Of a DNA stretch of 64,000 nucleotides, positions 26,052 to 33,606 are shown one piece after another. The notes beneath the pieces are model-generated. The model was not told where the DNA came from. It was given only the letters and a program-made list of their open reading frames with translations, and did no database searches. Position 1 is the stretch's first letter; each line of letters opens with the position of its first letter. The position numbers and the translations under genes are program-made. Source of the DNA: Kamptonema formosum PCC 10802 (GTDB lineage Bacteria > Cyanobacteriota > Cyanobacteriia > Cyanobacteriales > Oscillatoriaceae); assembly GCF_000332335.1 (NCBI RefSeq), contig NZ_KB235948.1, positions 6,173,215 to 6,237,214 of the forward strand. Reading direction: 5' to 3'.

Positions 26052-27605
26052 TTAAATCCAAGAACGGAACCACATGCGCAAGTCAAACTCCCCCTGCGAC
26101 AGGGGAAGCCCCCAGTACACCGGCAGCCAAAACACCAGGGCGAGCAGAATGGCAAAAATCACCGTCACCCCCATCGCGCGGCGCTCGGATTGGTAACTCC
26201 GCAGCCAGCGCTCAACCGCCCACGCCAACCCCAAAAATGAAAACACAGAAGCCCCCATATAAAGATAAATAAACGTGCAGCGCGTCACCAGCATCCAAGG
26301 CAGCCAATTCGCCGCATAATTCACAACCAAATAAAACACCGCCCACAACTCAGCCGCCTGGGGGAACCGAACCGGCTGCCGGCTGGCACTCCTCCAAATT
26401 ACCTCTACCCACAGCCGGTGAGCCAGCATAAAAAACAGCAGCAGAATCGCAGCGCTAGACAGCCACCACAGCACGGGATTCCCCATTGCGTGAACGTCAT
26501 AAATCACCTCACCGGCACCCTCTGGCAAAGGGGGGTAAGCGGGAACCGCCTCCACTGTGTTGCGAGCCCTTTCGTAAACATATACCATCGGTCGGAGCAT
26601 TACCGGCCAGCTGTACCAAGCCGAGCAGTAAGGGTGCACCTCAGCACTATTCTTCATCGCTCTGTGGAACTGCAGGATTTGCTCGTGCACTTCCCAGAAT
26701 CCTGACTTTGGGTCGAGCTGGAAGTGGGGAATCCAAGCCAAACTATACACAGCAGCCGGCAGCACCCCCAAACACAGCAGAACTGGCATAAAATTCAGTT
26801 GCGTCAGGTTTTGCTGGAGGGGGGATTTGGGATTTTGGATTGTGGATTTTGGATGGGGGATTGGGAAATTTAAACTCACCAAGATAAAATCTAAAATCGA
26901 TTGCGCCCTCGCTGCCAGCCAAACCAGATAGACGCCCAGCAAAAAACCCAAACCGTTCCACTTCACCGCAGCGGACGCTCCCAAACACGCGCCGGCACAC
27001 GCCAGCCAAAACGTGCGCCTTCTTCCCCGCTTTTCCAGCGCCATCAGGAACAGCCACTGACCCAACAGCCCGAAAAAAACCAGATAAATATTAATCAGAG
27101 CGTAGCGCGACTCCACCAGAAGCAACCCGTCAGTGGCAGTCAGCAAACCGGCTATCAGCGCAAAGCTGCGCCGGCGGCTCAGCTGGTAAGCCGTGCCGGC
27201 AGCAATTACCGGAATCAGAGATCCCGTGAGAGCATTCAGCCAGCGGTAACTGAAAGGAGACAGAAGCGTGCCGGTTAACCCATTCCGCAACCCCCCTGCG
27301 AAGGGCAGCCTCTCGCCAATCCATATCCCCAGAGCGATGGCGTATTTGCCCACAGGCGGGTGGGCGTCAAAAAAAGACACTCCCTCTAAATAATTCACCC
27401 CAAATTTAGCATAGTAAACCTCATCAAACACCAGAGTGTTAAACCGGCTCAGCCCCCAAAACCGCAGGACAGCTGCCAGAAGAAACACGCCCGCCATTCC
27501 CAACCCAAACCAGGGAACAGGCCGGTTAGAGAGCAGCTCCAGCAATTTTGGCTTTTGGGTGGAGCGGAATCCCTCACTTTCCGAGGGATGGGATTTAAGA
27601 TTCAT
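26052..27605 (-). CDS. dolichyl-phosphate-mannose-protein mannosyltransferase family (PMT)
   Basis: 517 residues. The acidic catalytic motif is FDEVYYAKFGVNYLEGVSFF, followed by DAHPPVGKYAIALGIWIG, then about eleven transmembrane helices and a PMT C-terminal block (LWAVFYLVVNYAANWLPW). Such GT39 enzymes transfer mannose from a polyprenyl phosphate to proteins at the membrane. An odd insertion near residue 245-262 (PHPKSTIQNPKSPLQQ) is encoded by an AATCCAAAATC-type intergenic repeat carried in frame. The G+C-rich 280-bp gap to rsgA holds no gene. Confidence 0.9.
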   Translation of the reverse strand: MNLKSHPSESEGFRSTQKPKLLELLSNRPVPWFGLGMAGVFLLAAVLRFWGLSRFNTLVFDEVYYAKFGVNYLEGVSFFDAHPPVGKYAIALGIWIGERLPFAGGLRNGLTGTLLSPFSYRWLNALTGSLIPVIAAGTAYQLSRRRSFALIAGLLTATDGLLLVESRYALINIYLVFFGLLGQWLFLMALEKRGRRRTFWLACAGACLGASAAVKWNGLGFLLGVYLVWLAARAQSILDFILVSLNFPIPHPKSTIQNPKSPLQQNLTQLNFMPVLLCLGVLPAAVYSLAWIPHFQLDPKSGFWEVHEQILQFHRAMKNSAEVHPYCSAWYSWPVMLRPMVYVYERARNTVEAVPAYPPLPEGAGEVIYDVHAMGNPVLWWLSSAAILLLFFMLAHRLWVEVIWRSASRQPVRFPQAAELWAVFYLVVNYAANWLPWMLVTRCTFIYLYMGASVFSFLGLAWAVERWLRSYQSERRAMGVTVIFAILLALVFWLPVYWGLPLSQGEFDLRMWFRSWI

Positions 27606-27975
27606 CTTGTTAATCGTTAAGGCTCAATACTTCACTGCTAAGTGGGCGCACATACTCAAGCATAACATAAGGGTGCCAGAAACTTGGGTTCTTTGGGCGG
27701 AGGCCAGAAACCGGGTTTCTTTAAGAAACCCGGTTTCTAGAAGTTTCTGGATGCTGTTTCTTGAGGAGCCGTTTATTTTTGCCGGCACACTGAGTAAAAT
27801 ATTGGCAGCCGGCCACCGGCGCTGCCAGGCATCGCCGGCATCCGCTCACCGGCTGCCTGCCGGCTGCCAGCTAGATCCCCGCACAAAAGATAATTGTGTG
27901 GCAAAAGTGGCAAACGTAGCTCCCACAAGCCCCACTCTGGCAGTGTGCCAGCCATAACGACAAACAGTCAAGCCA
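27606..27975. repeat. repeat-rich spacer
   Basis: A perfect REP palindrome (27704-27740) is followed by a 100-bp stretch crowded with CCGGC/GCCGG words (27780-27870) able to form several overlapping stems. No reading frame resembles a protein. It probably contains the promoter of the purine permease, but no clear -35/-10 pair is visible. Confidence 0.55.
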
Positions 27976-29409
27976 ATGAGTCAGTCCCCACCCAATCCCA
28001 CTCCCGAACCCGCCGGTGAGCTACCCGCCGCCCGCGCCAAGGCAGCCATTGCCAGATTTTTCAAATTTGCCGAACTCCAAACCGACTTCCGCACGGAGGT
28101 GATCGCTGGGGTGACGACGTTTATGACAATGGCTTATATTCTGGCGGTGAACCCGGCGATTCTGTCAAGCGCCATTTTTCTGGAAAACCCCGGAGATCTA
28201 TTTGAGGAGTTGGTGTTCGCCACTGCGATCTCCTCTGCCACCGGCACCCTAGTCATGGGCTTGCTCGCCAACTACCCCTTCGCCCTCGCCCCCGGAATGG
28301 GGCTGAACGCCTTCTTTGCCGTTTCTGTCGTGCAGGGGCTGGGAATCAGCTGGCGCGTAGCGCTGACTTCTGTGCTGATTGAGGGGCTAATTGTGATTGC
28401 CCTCACCCTCTCCAACATTCGCACCCAAATTCTCACAGCCATTCCCGAATGCCTGAAACACGCCACTGCCGCCGGCATTGGCTTGTTTCTCGCCTATATC
28501 GCCCTCTCTGGCGATCCTGCCAGCGGTGGCGCGGGCATTATTGTCGCCGATCCCGCCACGAAAACCGCCTTGGGCAGCTTCAAGGAGCCGGCATCCCTGA
28601 TGGCGATTGCCGGCATCCTGATCGCCTCCGCCCTAGTCGCCCGCCGCATCAAAGGCGCACTCCTGTGGGCGATTCTGGCAACCTCCCTGCTGGGGTGGAT
28701 TCTGGGCGTCGCCCCCTGGCCGGCGGGGATTGCCGCCCTCCCCCAGTGGCCCGGGGATTTGCTGGGCCAAGCCCTGGTGGGGCTGGGTCAAATGAACGAA
28801 ACGAATGTCTGGGATTTCCTCGCCGTCACTTTTGTCTTTTTCTTTGTGGATCTGTTCGACACCATTGGCACCGTTGCCGGTGTGAGCATCCAAGCGGGAT
28901 ATATGGATGAAAATGGCGAACTCCCCCGCGCCAAGGAAACCTTACTTGCGGATGCGGTGGGCACCACTGTCGGTGCTGTCTTGGGAACGTCCTGTGTCAC
29001 CACTTATATCGAGTCAGCTGCCGGTGTCTCCGAAGGCGGGCGCACCGGCTTTACCGGCATCACCGTGGCTTTGCTGTTTGTCCTGTCGGTATTTTTTATC
29101 CCCCTGTTCTCAGCCATTCCCGCTTTCGCCACCGCACCGGCGCTGCTGATTGTCGGCGTTCTCATGGCCGGCAATGTGCGGGCGATTCGCTGGGATGACC
29201 CCGCCGAGTCTATTCCCTCATTTCTCACCCTTGTGGTGATGCCTTTGAGTTTTTCCATTGCGGAAGGCTTAGCAATTGGCTTCATCACTTACCCCCTGAT
29301 CAAAGCCTTTCAAGGCAAAGCCCATGAAATCACACCGGCAGTTTGGGTGCTGGCCGGTGTTTTTGTCCTGCGATTTATTTTGATGGCGCTGCAATCAACT
29401 AACACTTAA
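27976..29409 (+). CDS. AzgA/PbuG-type purine (guanine/hypoxanthine/adenine) permease
   Basis: 477 residues with about 12-14 predicted helices. The family start is clear: FKFAELQTDFRTEVIAGVTT, then FMTMAYILAVNPAIL. Also diagnostic are LAPGMGLNAFFAVSVVQGLG and LFDTIGTVAGVSIQAGYMD (substrate-binding Asp/Thr), and TYIESAAGVSEGGRTGF. It imports purine bases with protons across the inner membrane. It is a single gene flanked by repeats. Confidence 0.93.
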   Translation: MSQSPPNPTPEPAGELPAARAKAAIARFFKFAELQTDFRTEVIAGVTTFMTMAYILAVNPAILSSAIFLENPGDLFEELVFATAISSATGTLVMGLLANYPFALAPGMGLNAFFAVSVVQGLGISWRVALTSVLIEGLIVIALTLSNIRTQILTAIPECLKHATAAGIGLFLAYIALSGDPASGGAGIIVADPATKTALGSFKEPASLMAIAGILIASALVARRIKGALLWAILATSLLGWILGVAPWPAGIAALPQWPGDLLGQALVGLGQMNETNVWDFLAVTFVFFFVDLFDTIGTVAGVSIQAGYMDENGELPRAKETLLADAVGTTVGAVLGTSCVTTYIESAAGVSEGGRTGFTGITVALLFVLSVFFIPLFSAIPAFATAPALLIVGVLMAGNVRAIRWDDPAESIPSFLTLVVMPLSFSIAEGLAIGFITYPLIKAFQGKAHEITPAVWVLAGVFVLRFILMALQSTNT

Positions 29410-29507
29410 TCTCAGGTTTATAGAAACCGTTTTTCTTGTGAGAGTCAGCGTTTTTCTCCTGCTTTTGAACAGAAGAAACCCGGTTTCTGCCTCCTAGAAA
29501 CCGATTT
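29410..29507. repeat. degenerate REP fragments
   Basis: Pieces such as TAGAAACCGTTTTTCTTGTG and AGAAACCCGGTTTCTGCCTC are remnants of the GAAACCGGGTTTC family downstream of the permease. No gene. Confidence 0.5.
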
Positions 29508-29649
29508 TATAGCGCTAGCCACTTAGGGAACGGACATTAGAGCTTGAGGTTGAAGGGAACGCTTGCGCTACGCCTGTCCTACCAATATACGGCGTAGGAC
29601 AGGCGGGACGCCTGTCCTTTATGTCCTGAGCTAAGTGAATACTGCTATA
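29508..29649. repeat. second MITE-like family, TATAGCGC...CTGCTATA (142 bp)
   Basis: Left end TATAGCGCTAGCCACTTAGG; right end CTGAGCTAAGTGAATACTGC then TATA. Reversed and complemented, the right end shares TATAGC, CACTTAG and GGACA with the left. Inside lies a GGACAGGCG/CGCCTGTCC palindrome. A 144-bp relative lies at 48812-48955. Confidence 0.7.
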
Positions 29650-29772
29650 TTGTGGCGCAAAGGAGTGACACACAGTTGAAATAAATAGTATTTTCTCTCC
29701 CACCCCCAATCGAAAATCCAAAATATAAAATCCAAAATTACTATAAGGCTATCTTTGCAAACTAGGTGTGAG

Positions 29773-30300
29773 TTAGATGCGGAACAGATCCCGCACGTCC
29801 TGTAGCGGGAATGGCCACAGCAACTCAGGCTCCCAGTCATTGGGGTCAAACAGCGAGTTGCGCCCTCGCTGATAGGCAGGCCACAGGTATTTCCAGGGGC
29901 AATTGGACCGCCGGCCTGCGGACTGCTGCAGCTGTTTGTCAGCGGCTGCCAGCAGCCCCAGCAGCAGCACCAGATTCACCGGCCTCAATTTTGCCCCCAG
30001 CACAAACGCCTGGACTTGCGCCTCACCGATGGCGTCAGTGCCGTAACCCGTGAGGACGTGTATGCCATCATGGAGCTGTTCGCGCGGTGGGCCGCAGGTC
30101 AGGGGTTGCAGCTGGTGCCGGTCGAGGAAGTCCGCCCAAGCGCGGCCAAAAGTGCCCGCCGGCAGGGCTCGCAGTTCCCCCACACGCACAAGCTGAGGCG
30201 CGGAAAGCCCCCGCGCCGCACGGTCAATCCCATGCAAGAATTTTTGGACATAAAGGGGCGGCTTGCCCTCCAGCTTTGGGGAAGTGAGAAGGTGTAGCAT
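29773..30300 (-). CDS. Coq4 family protein
   Basis: 175 residues from the ATG at 30300; the frame stays open to 30675, but the extra part is spacer DNA and shows no conservation. The Coq4 metal motif HD-x2-H-x11-E is exact: His77, Asp78, His81 and Glu93 (HDGIHVLTGYGTDAIGEAQV). Coq4 organises the eukaryotic ubiquinone complex and its bacterial relatives bind lipid-like molecules. In a cyanobacterium, which makes plastoquinone, the role is unclear. It is a single gene. Confidence 0.88.
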   Translation of the reverse strand: MLHLLTSPKLEGKPPLYVQKFLHGIDRAARGLSAPQLVRVGELRALPAGTFGRAWADFLDRHQLQPLTCGPPREQLHDGIHVLTGYGTDAIGEAQVQAFVLGAKLRPVNLVLLLGLLAAADKQLQQSAGRRSNCPWKYLWPAYQRGRNSLFDPNDWEPELLWPFPLQDVRDLFRI

Positions 30301-30616
30301 GGCTAACTCAGCTGCATTGCGTTCTAAGGGAATGAAGTCTGTTGGGCTTCCTGACACACCCCCGCACTCGGGCAGGGGTGCGGGGTAATACCCCTTAAGG
30401 TAGCTCCCCTCAATCTTAACCCCTTGAGGTATGCAGCTGTCTAGAGAATTTGAGGAAGTTTCTATAAAAATCTTTCTCAGAACTGTGAAGCTTGCATTAA
30501 GACAAGAGCGCGCACTCGCTCGTGGCCCAACAATCGGCCACAGGGAGCATCCCCCCTCATGCAAAGAAGCCGAAATGAATTCGATAATGATTTCAGCAGG
30601 GGGCAGGAGAAGAATA
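30301..30616. other. spacer without a recognised gene
   Basis: The region is A+T-richer than its surroundings and no frame resembles a protein family. It precedes the coq4-like start and probably holds its promoter. No motif was found. Confidence 0.45.
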
Positions 30617-30653
30617 TTTTTGGCCAGCTGAATCCCGGCAACGGGATTGAAAC
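30617..30653. repeat. solitary CRISPR-repeat-like sequence
   Basis: A palindromic core AATCCCGGCAACGGGATT is followed by the diagnostic GGGATTGAAAC, the 3' end of many cyanobacterial CRISPR repeats. The left half (TTTTTGGCCAGCTG) would complete a 37-nt unit. Only one copy is present, so there is no array and no spacer. Either a relic or coincidence. Confidence 0.45.
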
Positions 30654-30960
30654 ACGGCATTGAACCCTCTGACAAGCCTTCCCCGCCTGAGAGCGGCCTC
30701 TATAGTGCGGCTGCCTCCGGCAGCTCTCCCCTCCTGCCCGTCTGATAAAATCCGGTTAATTAATTTACGCTTAATCAATCCCGCCACACGCTGGCCTTTC
30801 GTTCGCGCGCGCCCTGTCAGTATGGGAAAACCAGCGTTCTTCCAATGTGCGAGCCGAGCAGGAATAAGAAAAACTTATATGTTCCCACCTTTGAGCAAAG
30901 TTAACCAAAAATTTGTGATTTGTGTTACCTTTTATCTGCCACTTTTATATAAAATAAGCC

Positions 30961-31089
30961 ATACAGCGTTTCTATTTGAGTTGTGCGAGCGTAGAAACCC
31001 GGTTTCGTAGGGGCGGTGCCACCCACGCAGACCGCCCCTTCCGGGTTTCTGGCACCCAGAGGTCTGACAAAACATTGAGAACCGCTATA
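30961..31089. repeat. MITE-like element interrupted by a second repeat
   Basis: Left end ATACAGCGTTTCTATTTGAG and right end ACATTGAGAACCGCTATA bracket a REP palindrome that is split by GTAGGGGCGGTGCCACCCAC with its inverted partner GACCGCCCC. The host element is of the family at 31722-31817; the guest is a different GGGGCGG/CCGCCCC palindrome. Confidence 0.65.
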
Positions 31090-31091
31090 AT
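31064..31091 (+). promoter_or_regulatory. sigma70-type promoter formed by the element end
   Basis: CTGACA (31064-31069), 16-bp spacer, TATAAT (31086-31091). The predicted start near 31098 leaves about a 20-nt leader before the ATG at 31119. The -10 box is the end of the MITE-like element. Confidence 0.65.
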
Positions 31092-31118
31092 ACCAAGAGC
31101 AATCATTTCGACTTCAAT

Positions 31119-31535
31119 ATGACTGTGAAAGCAAAATTATCTCTACCAGCCATCCTGTCCGCAGCCACCATTACCGGCGGCGTGTTGCTGGCGGCGGCAA
31201 ATCCCAGTCAAGCTTTTGCCTGTCCGTTTAGCAAGTTCAAGGGGACTTCTGTCCAGCCTTCTGGCACACCGTCCGGTCTAGTCGCCAAGAAATTCGACCC
31301 GACCAAATTGGGAATCGCCGCCGCTGGCATGGCTTCCGCTGCCGGCTTGTTTGCAGCGGGTATGGCTTACAGAGCACGTCGCGCCGGCTCCTTGGCGGTG
31401 CTGACAGATGACGCCGCTCCAGAAGACTCCGTGCAAGACCCCTCCTCCCTGGCAATTCCGCAAGAAGCTTTCTCCGCCGCCAGCAGCGAAGAAGCTTCCC
31501 CCACCCGCGACAGAGCGCTGACTCTGGTGAGCTAG
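31119..31535 (+). CDS. small exported or membrane-anchored protein, unknown
   Basis: 138 residues. An N-terminal signal (LSLPAILSAATITGGVLLAA, then ANPSQAFA) is followed by CPFSKFKG, then a second hydrophobic stretch (LGIAAAGMASAAGLFAAGMA) that ends at the basic YRARRAG, and a Ser/Ala/Glu-rich acidic tail. It is probably a lumen- or periplasm-facing protein with one membrane anchor. No family was recognised. A perfect terminator follows 25 bp after the stop, and a promoter lies just upstream, so it is a compact single-gene unit. Confidence 0.75.
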   Translation: MTVKAKLSLPAILSAATITGGVLLAAANPSQAFACPFSKFKGTSVQPSGTPSGLVAKKFDPTKLGIAAAGMASAAGLFAAGMAYRARRAGSLAVLTDDAAPEDSVQDPSSLAIPQEAFSAASSEEASPTRDRALTLVS

Positions 31536-31560
31536 TCCAAGGGAAAAATCTGTAAATCCA

Positions 31561-31589
31561 CCCTCTGGCAGAAATACCAGAGGGTTTTT
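31561..31589 (+). terminator. Rho-independent terminator
   Basis: Stem CCCTCTGG / CCAGAGGG with an 8-nt loop followed by TTTTT. It ends the transcript of the gene at 31119-31535. Confidence 0.88.
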
Positions 31590-31721
31590 GCTGCCGGCGA
31601 GTGGGACTCCTGGCTCGCGCTGGCACTCAAGGGCCCACTCCAGGAATGGCAATTCCCGGCTGCCTGCAGCATGGAGCTTTCCGCTCGTGCGGAACCGCTG
31701 CCGGTGGAGCTGGCAAACTTT

Positions 31722-31817
31722 TATAGCGGTTTTCATCTCAGTGCGGTCCTGAGAAACCCGGTTTCTTTAAGAAACCGGGTTTCTGGCATGTACTTCATCC
31801 AACTGAAAACCCCTATA
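31722..31817. repeat. MITE-like element, best-preserved copy (96 bp)
   Basis: Left end TATAGCGGTTTTCATCTCAG; right end CATCCAACTGAAAACCCCTA then TA. The ends are imperfect inverted repeats; the centre is the REP palindrome GAAACCCGGTTTC-TTTAAG-AAACCGGGTTTC. It codes for nothing. Confidence 0.78.
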
Positions 31818-31895
31818 AGATTTATGCCGAATCATTGACGTGCCGCCGGTGTGGCCAATCCCAAGAATCCAAAACCGGCACACCCCGCCAGAGCC

Positions 31896-32744
31896 ATGAA
31901 TCCCAGAACGCCACTGCTACCGCCCATGTCGCTGCGACAAAAACTTGCCTTTTATCTAGAAGACATTGAAACCCCTGCCGGCAGAGCCGTTAATTTGCTC
32001 ATTGCCGGCTCGGTTTTACTCTCCTCAGCGATTTTTGTCGTAGAAACCTACCCAATGCCTGCTAGCGTGCGCCTCTATCTCGATGCCATTAACACGGGTA
32101 TCCTGCTGATTTTCGCCGCCGAGTACATCATACGCTTCTGGTGCGCAGAGCGCAAGTTGAAGTTTTTTCTAAGCCTCTACTCTCTGGTCGATCTCATCGT
32201 CATCTTGCCCTTTTTCCTGGCCGCTCTAGACGTCAGCTTTATTCTCATCTTTCGATGGCTGCGGATTTTGCGACTGATTCGTTTTATTGACCCCCAAACA
32301 CTATTTGGCACCATCAGCACGGAAGATGGCGTCATGGTCGCCCGCATTTTATTCACTTTATCTGCGATAATATTCGTCTATTCGGGCTTAATTTACCAAG
32401 TTGAGCATCCCGTCAACCCCGAGGCGTTCAGCACATTTTTTGACGCTGTTTATTTCTCCGTCGTCACCATGACAACGGTTGGGTTTGGCGATGTCACCCC
32501 CGCCTCAGAAGGGGGGCGCGTGATGACGGTAATGATGATTTTGACCGGCATTGCCTTCATCCCCTGGCAGCTGGGCGACCTGATCAAACAAGTGGTCAAA
32601 ACAGCGAACCAGAAACACGTGCGCTGTTCTGGTTGTGGCTTGTCTTTGCACGACGCCGACGCTCATTTCTGCAAAATCTGCGGCACTCAGCTGGAGGTGG
32701 CCACCAAGGCCAATGGCAAAGTGCCCGCCGGCACTAGAGACTGA
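31896..32744 (+). CDS. voltage-gated-type potassium channel with C-terminal zinc ribbon
   Basis: 282 residues from the ATG at 31896; starts at GTG 31851 and ATG 31926 are possible. Six transmembrane segments are predicted, with a charged S4-like segment (FRWLRILRLIRF). The pore filter is TMTTVGFGDVTP, GFG in place of GYG, as in some other K+ channels. After the pore, CSGC and CKIC (18 residues apart) make a small zinc ribbon. The family is a tetrameric cation channel in the plasma membrane. Zinc or redox input to gating is an inference. Confidence 0.9.
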   Translation: MNPRTPLLPPMSLRQKLAFYLEDIETPAGRAVNLLIAGSVLLSSAIFVVETYPMPASVRLYLDAINTGILLIFAAEYIIRFWCAERKLKFFLSLYSLVDLIVILPFFLAALDVSFILIFRWLRILRLIRFIDPQTLFGTISTEDGVMVARILFTLSAIIFVYSGLIYQVEHPVNPEAFSTFFDAVYFSVVTMTTVGFGDVTPASEGGRVMTVMMILTGIAFIPWQLGDLIKQVVKTANQKHVRCSGCGLSLHDADAHFCKICGTQLEVATKANGKVPAGTRD

Positions 32745-32816
32745 GGCGAGCTTGCGCCGCGTCTTTTCAGGCCATTCTCCTGCCGGTCGAGCCGGTTGGC
32801 GGCGCACTACTTGCCA

Positions 32817-32850
32817 CAAACCCGGTTTCTTAAAGAAACCGGGTTTCTTA
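32817..32850. repeat. REP palindrome GAAACCCGGTTTC
   Basis: Near-perfect arms between the convergent channel and deaminase genes. Confidence 0.78.
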
Positions 32851-32860
32851 GTCCCCCGCT

Positions 32861-33286
32861 CTATTTAAAAAGCCGCACAGACTCCTCTCGGAGAAGCCCT
32901 TTGCTAAGGTTTATTTTCCTAAACCCCTTAGCAATCACTTCCTCACAAAAAATCTCGATTTGATTCACACCGGCATCCATCAAATCCTGGATAGAAGCCG
33001 CGTAGATAATTTCCGAAATTCCCGCCCAGACACAGGTAGCCGCGCACATCGGACAGGGCTCACCCGTCGCGTACAGCGTATACCCTTCCAAGGAAGGATT
33101 CTTCAGCTGGCGAGTCAGATTGCGAATCACATTCACCTCAGCGTGAGCTGACGGATCGCTATCTCTCCTGACCGTATTGTGCGCTCTGGCTACCACTTGA
33201 TTATCTCTCACAATCACTGCCCCGAAAGGCATGTCCCCTTTCATGGCTTCTTCCAGGGCTATCCTCATAAAGTCTTCAGGAGTCAC
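32861..33286 (-). CDS. nucleoside/nucleobase deaminase (CDA superfamily)
   Basis: 141 residues. The zinc motifs are SAHAEVNVIRN (HAE) and EPCPMCAATCVWAG (PCxxC). The N-terminal MRIALEEAMKGDMPFGAVIV and the tail KGFRKINLSKGLL fit guanine-deaminase-like and tRNA-adenosine-deaminase-like relatives; the exact substrate cannot be told. It is a single gene flanked by the REP palindrome downstream and repeats upstream. Confidence 0.88.
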   Translation of the reverse strand: MTPEDFMRIALEEAMKGDMPFGAVIVRDNQVVARAHNTVRRDSDPSAHAEVNVIRNLTRQLKNPSLEGYTLYATGEPCPMCAATCVWAGISEIIYAASIQDLMDAGVNQIEIFCEEVIAKGFRKINLSKGLLREESVRLFK

Positions 33287-33339
33287 AGTCTTCCTCAGTT
33301 TTTCATGGCAATGGCTACTTATTATACCTCGAACAGACC

Positions 33340-33606
33340 CGACAGGGAAAGGGAGCCGGTGGGGCTAAAGCCCAACTACAAACCTTTGGGCATTAGTAGG
33401 GGCGGGTTCACCCAAAATGTCTCGGCTCAGTTCAGATGTTCGTAAACCCGCCCCTACAAACTTTGGGCTAAAGCTCAACTACAAACTTTGGGCTTTAGCC
33501 CAACTACAAACTTTGGGCTTTAGCCCAACTACAAACCTTTGGGCTAAAGCCCAACTGCGCAACCTTTGGGCTAAAGCCCAACTGCGCAACCTTTGGGCTA
33601 AAGGAT
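33340..33606. repeat. tandem TTTGGGCTAAAGCCC repeats with a nested insert
   Basis: About seven copies of a roughly 26-nt unit centred on GGGCTAAAGCCCAAC, in two spacer variants (TACAAAC and TGCGCAAC). After the first copy, AGGGGCGGGTTCACCC and its inverted partner GTAAACCCGCCCCT interrupt the array. The array's right edge overlaps the methyltransferase stop codon. Confidence 0.8.

Noticed and set aside
30301-30675. Upstream extension of the coq4-like frame
   Set aside because: The additional residues are not family-like and run into spacer and the CRISPR-like sequence; the ATG at 30300 fits the family start.
33340-33606. CRISPR or tRNA-like structure in the TTTGGGCTAAAG repeats
   Set aside because: The spacer between palindromes is constant, not variable, and the units do not fold as tRNA.
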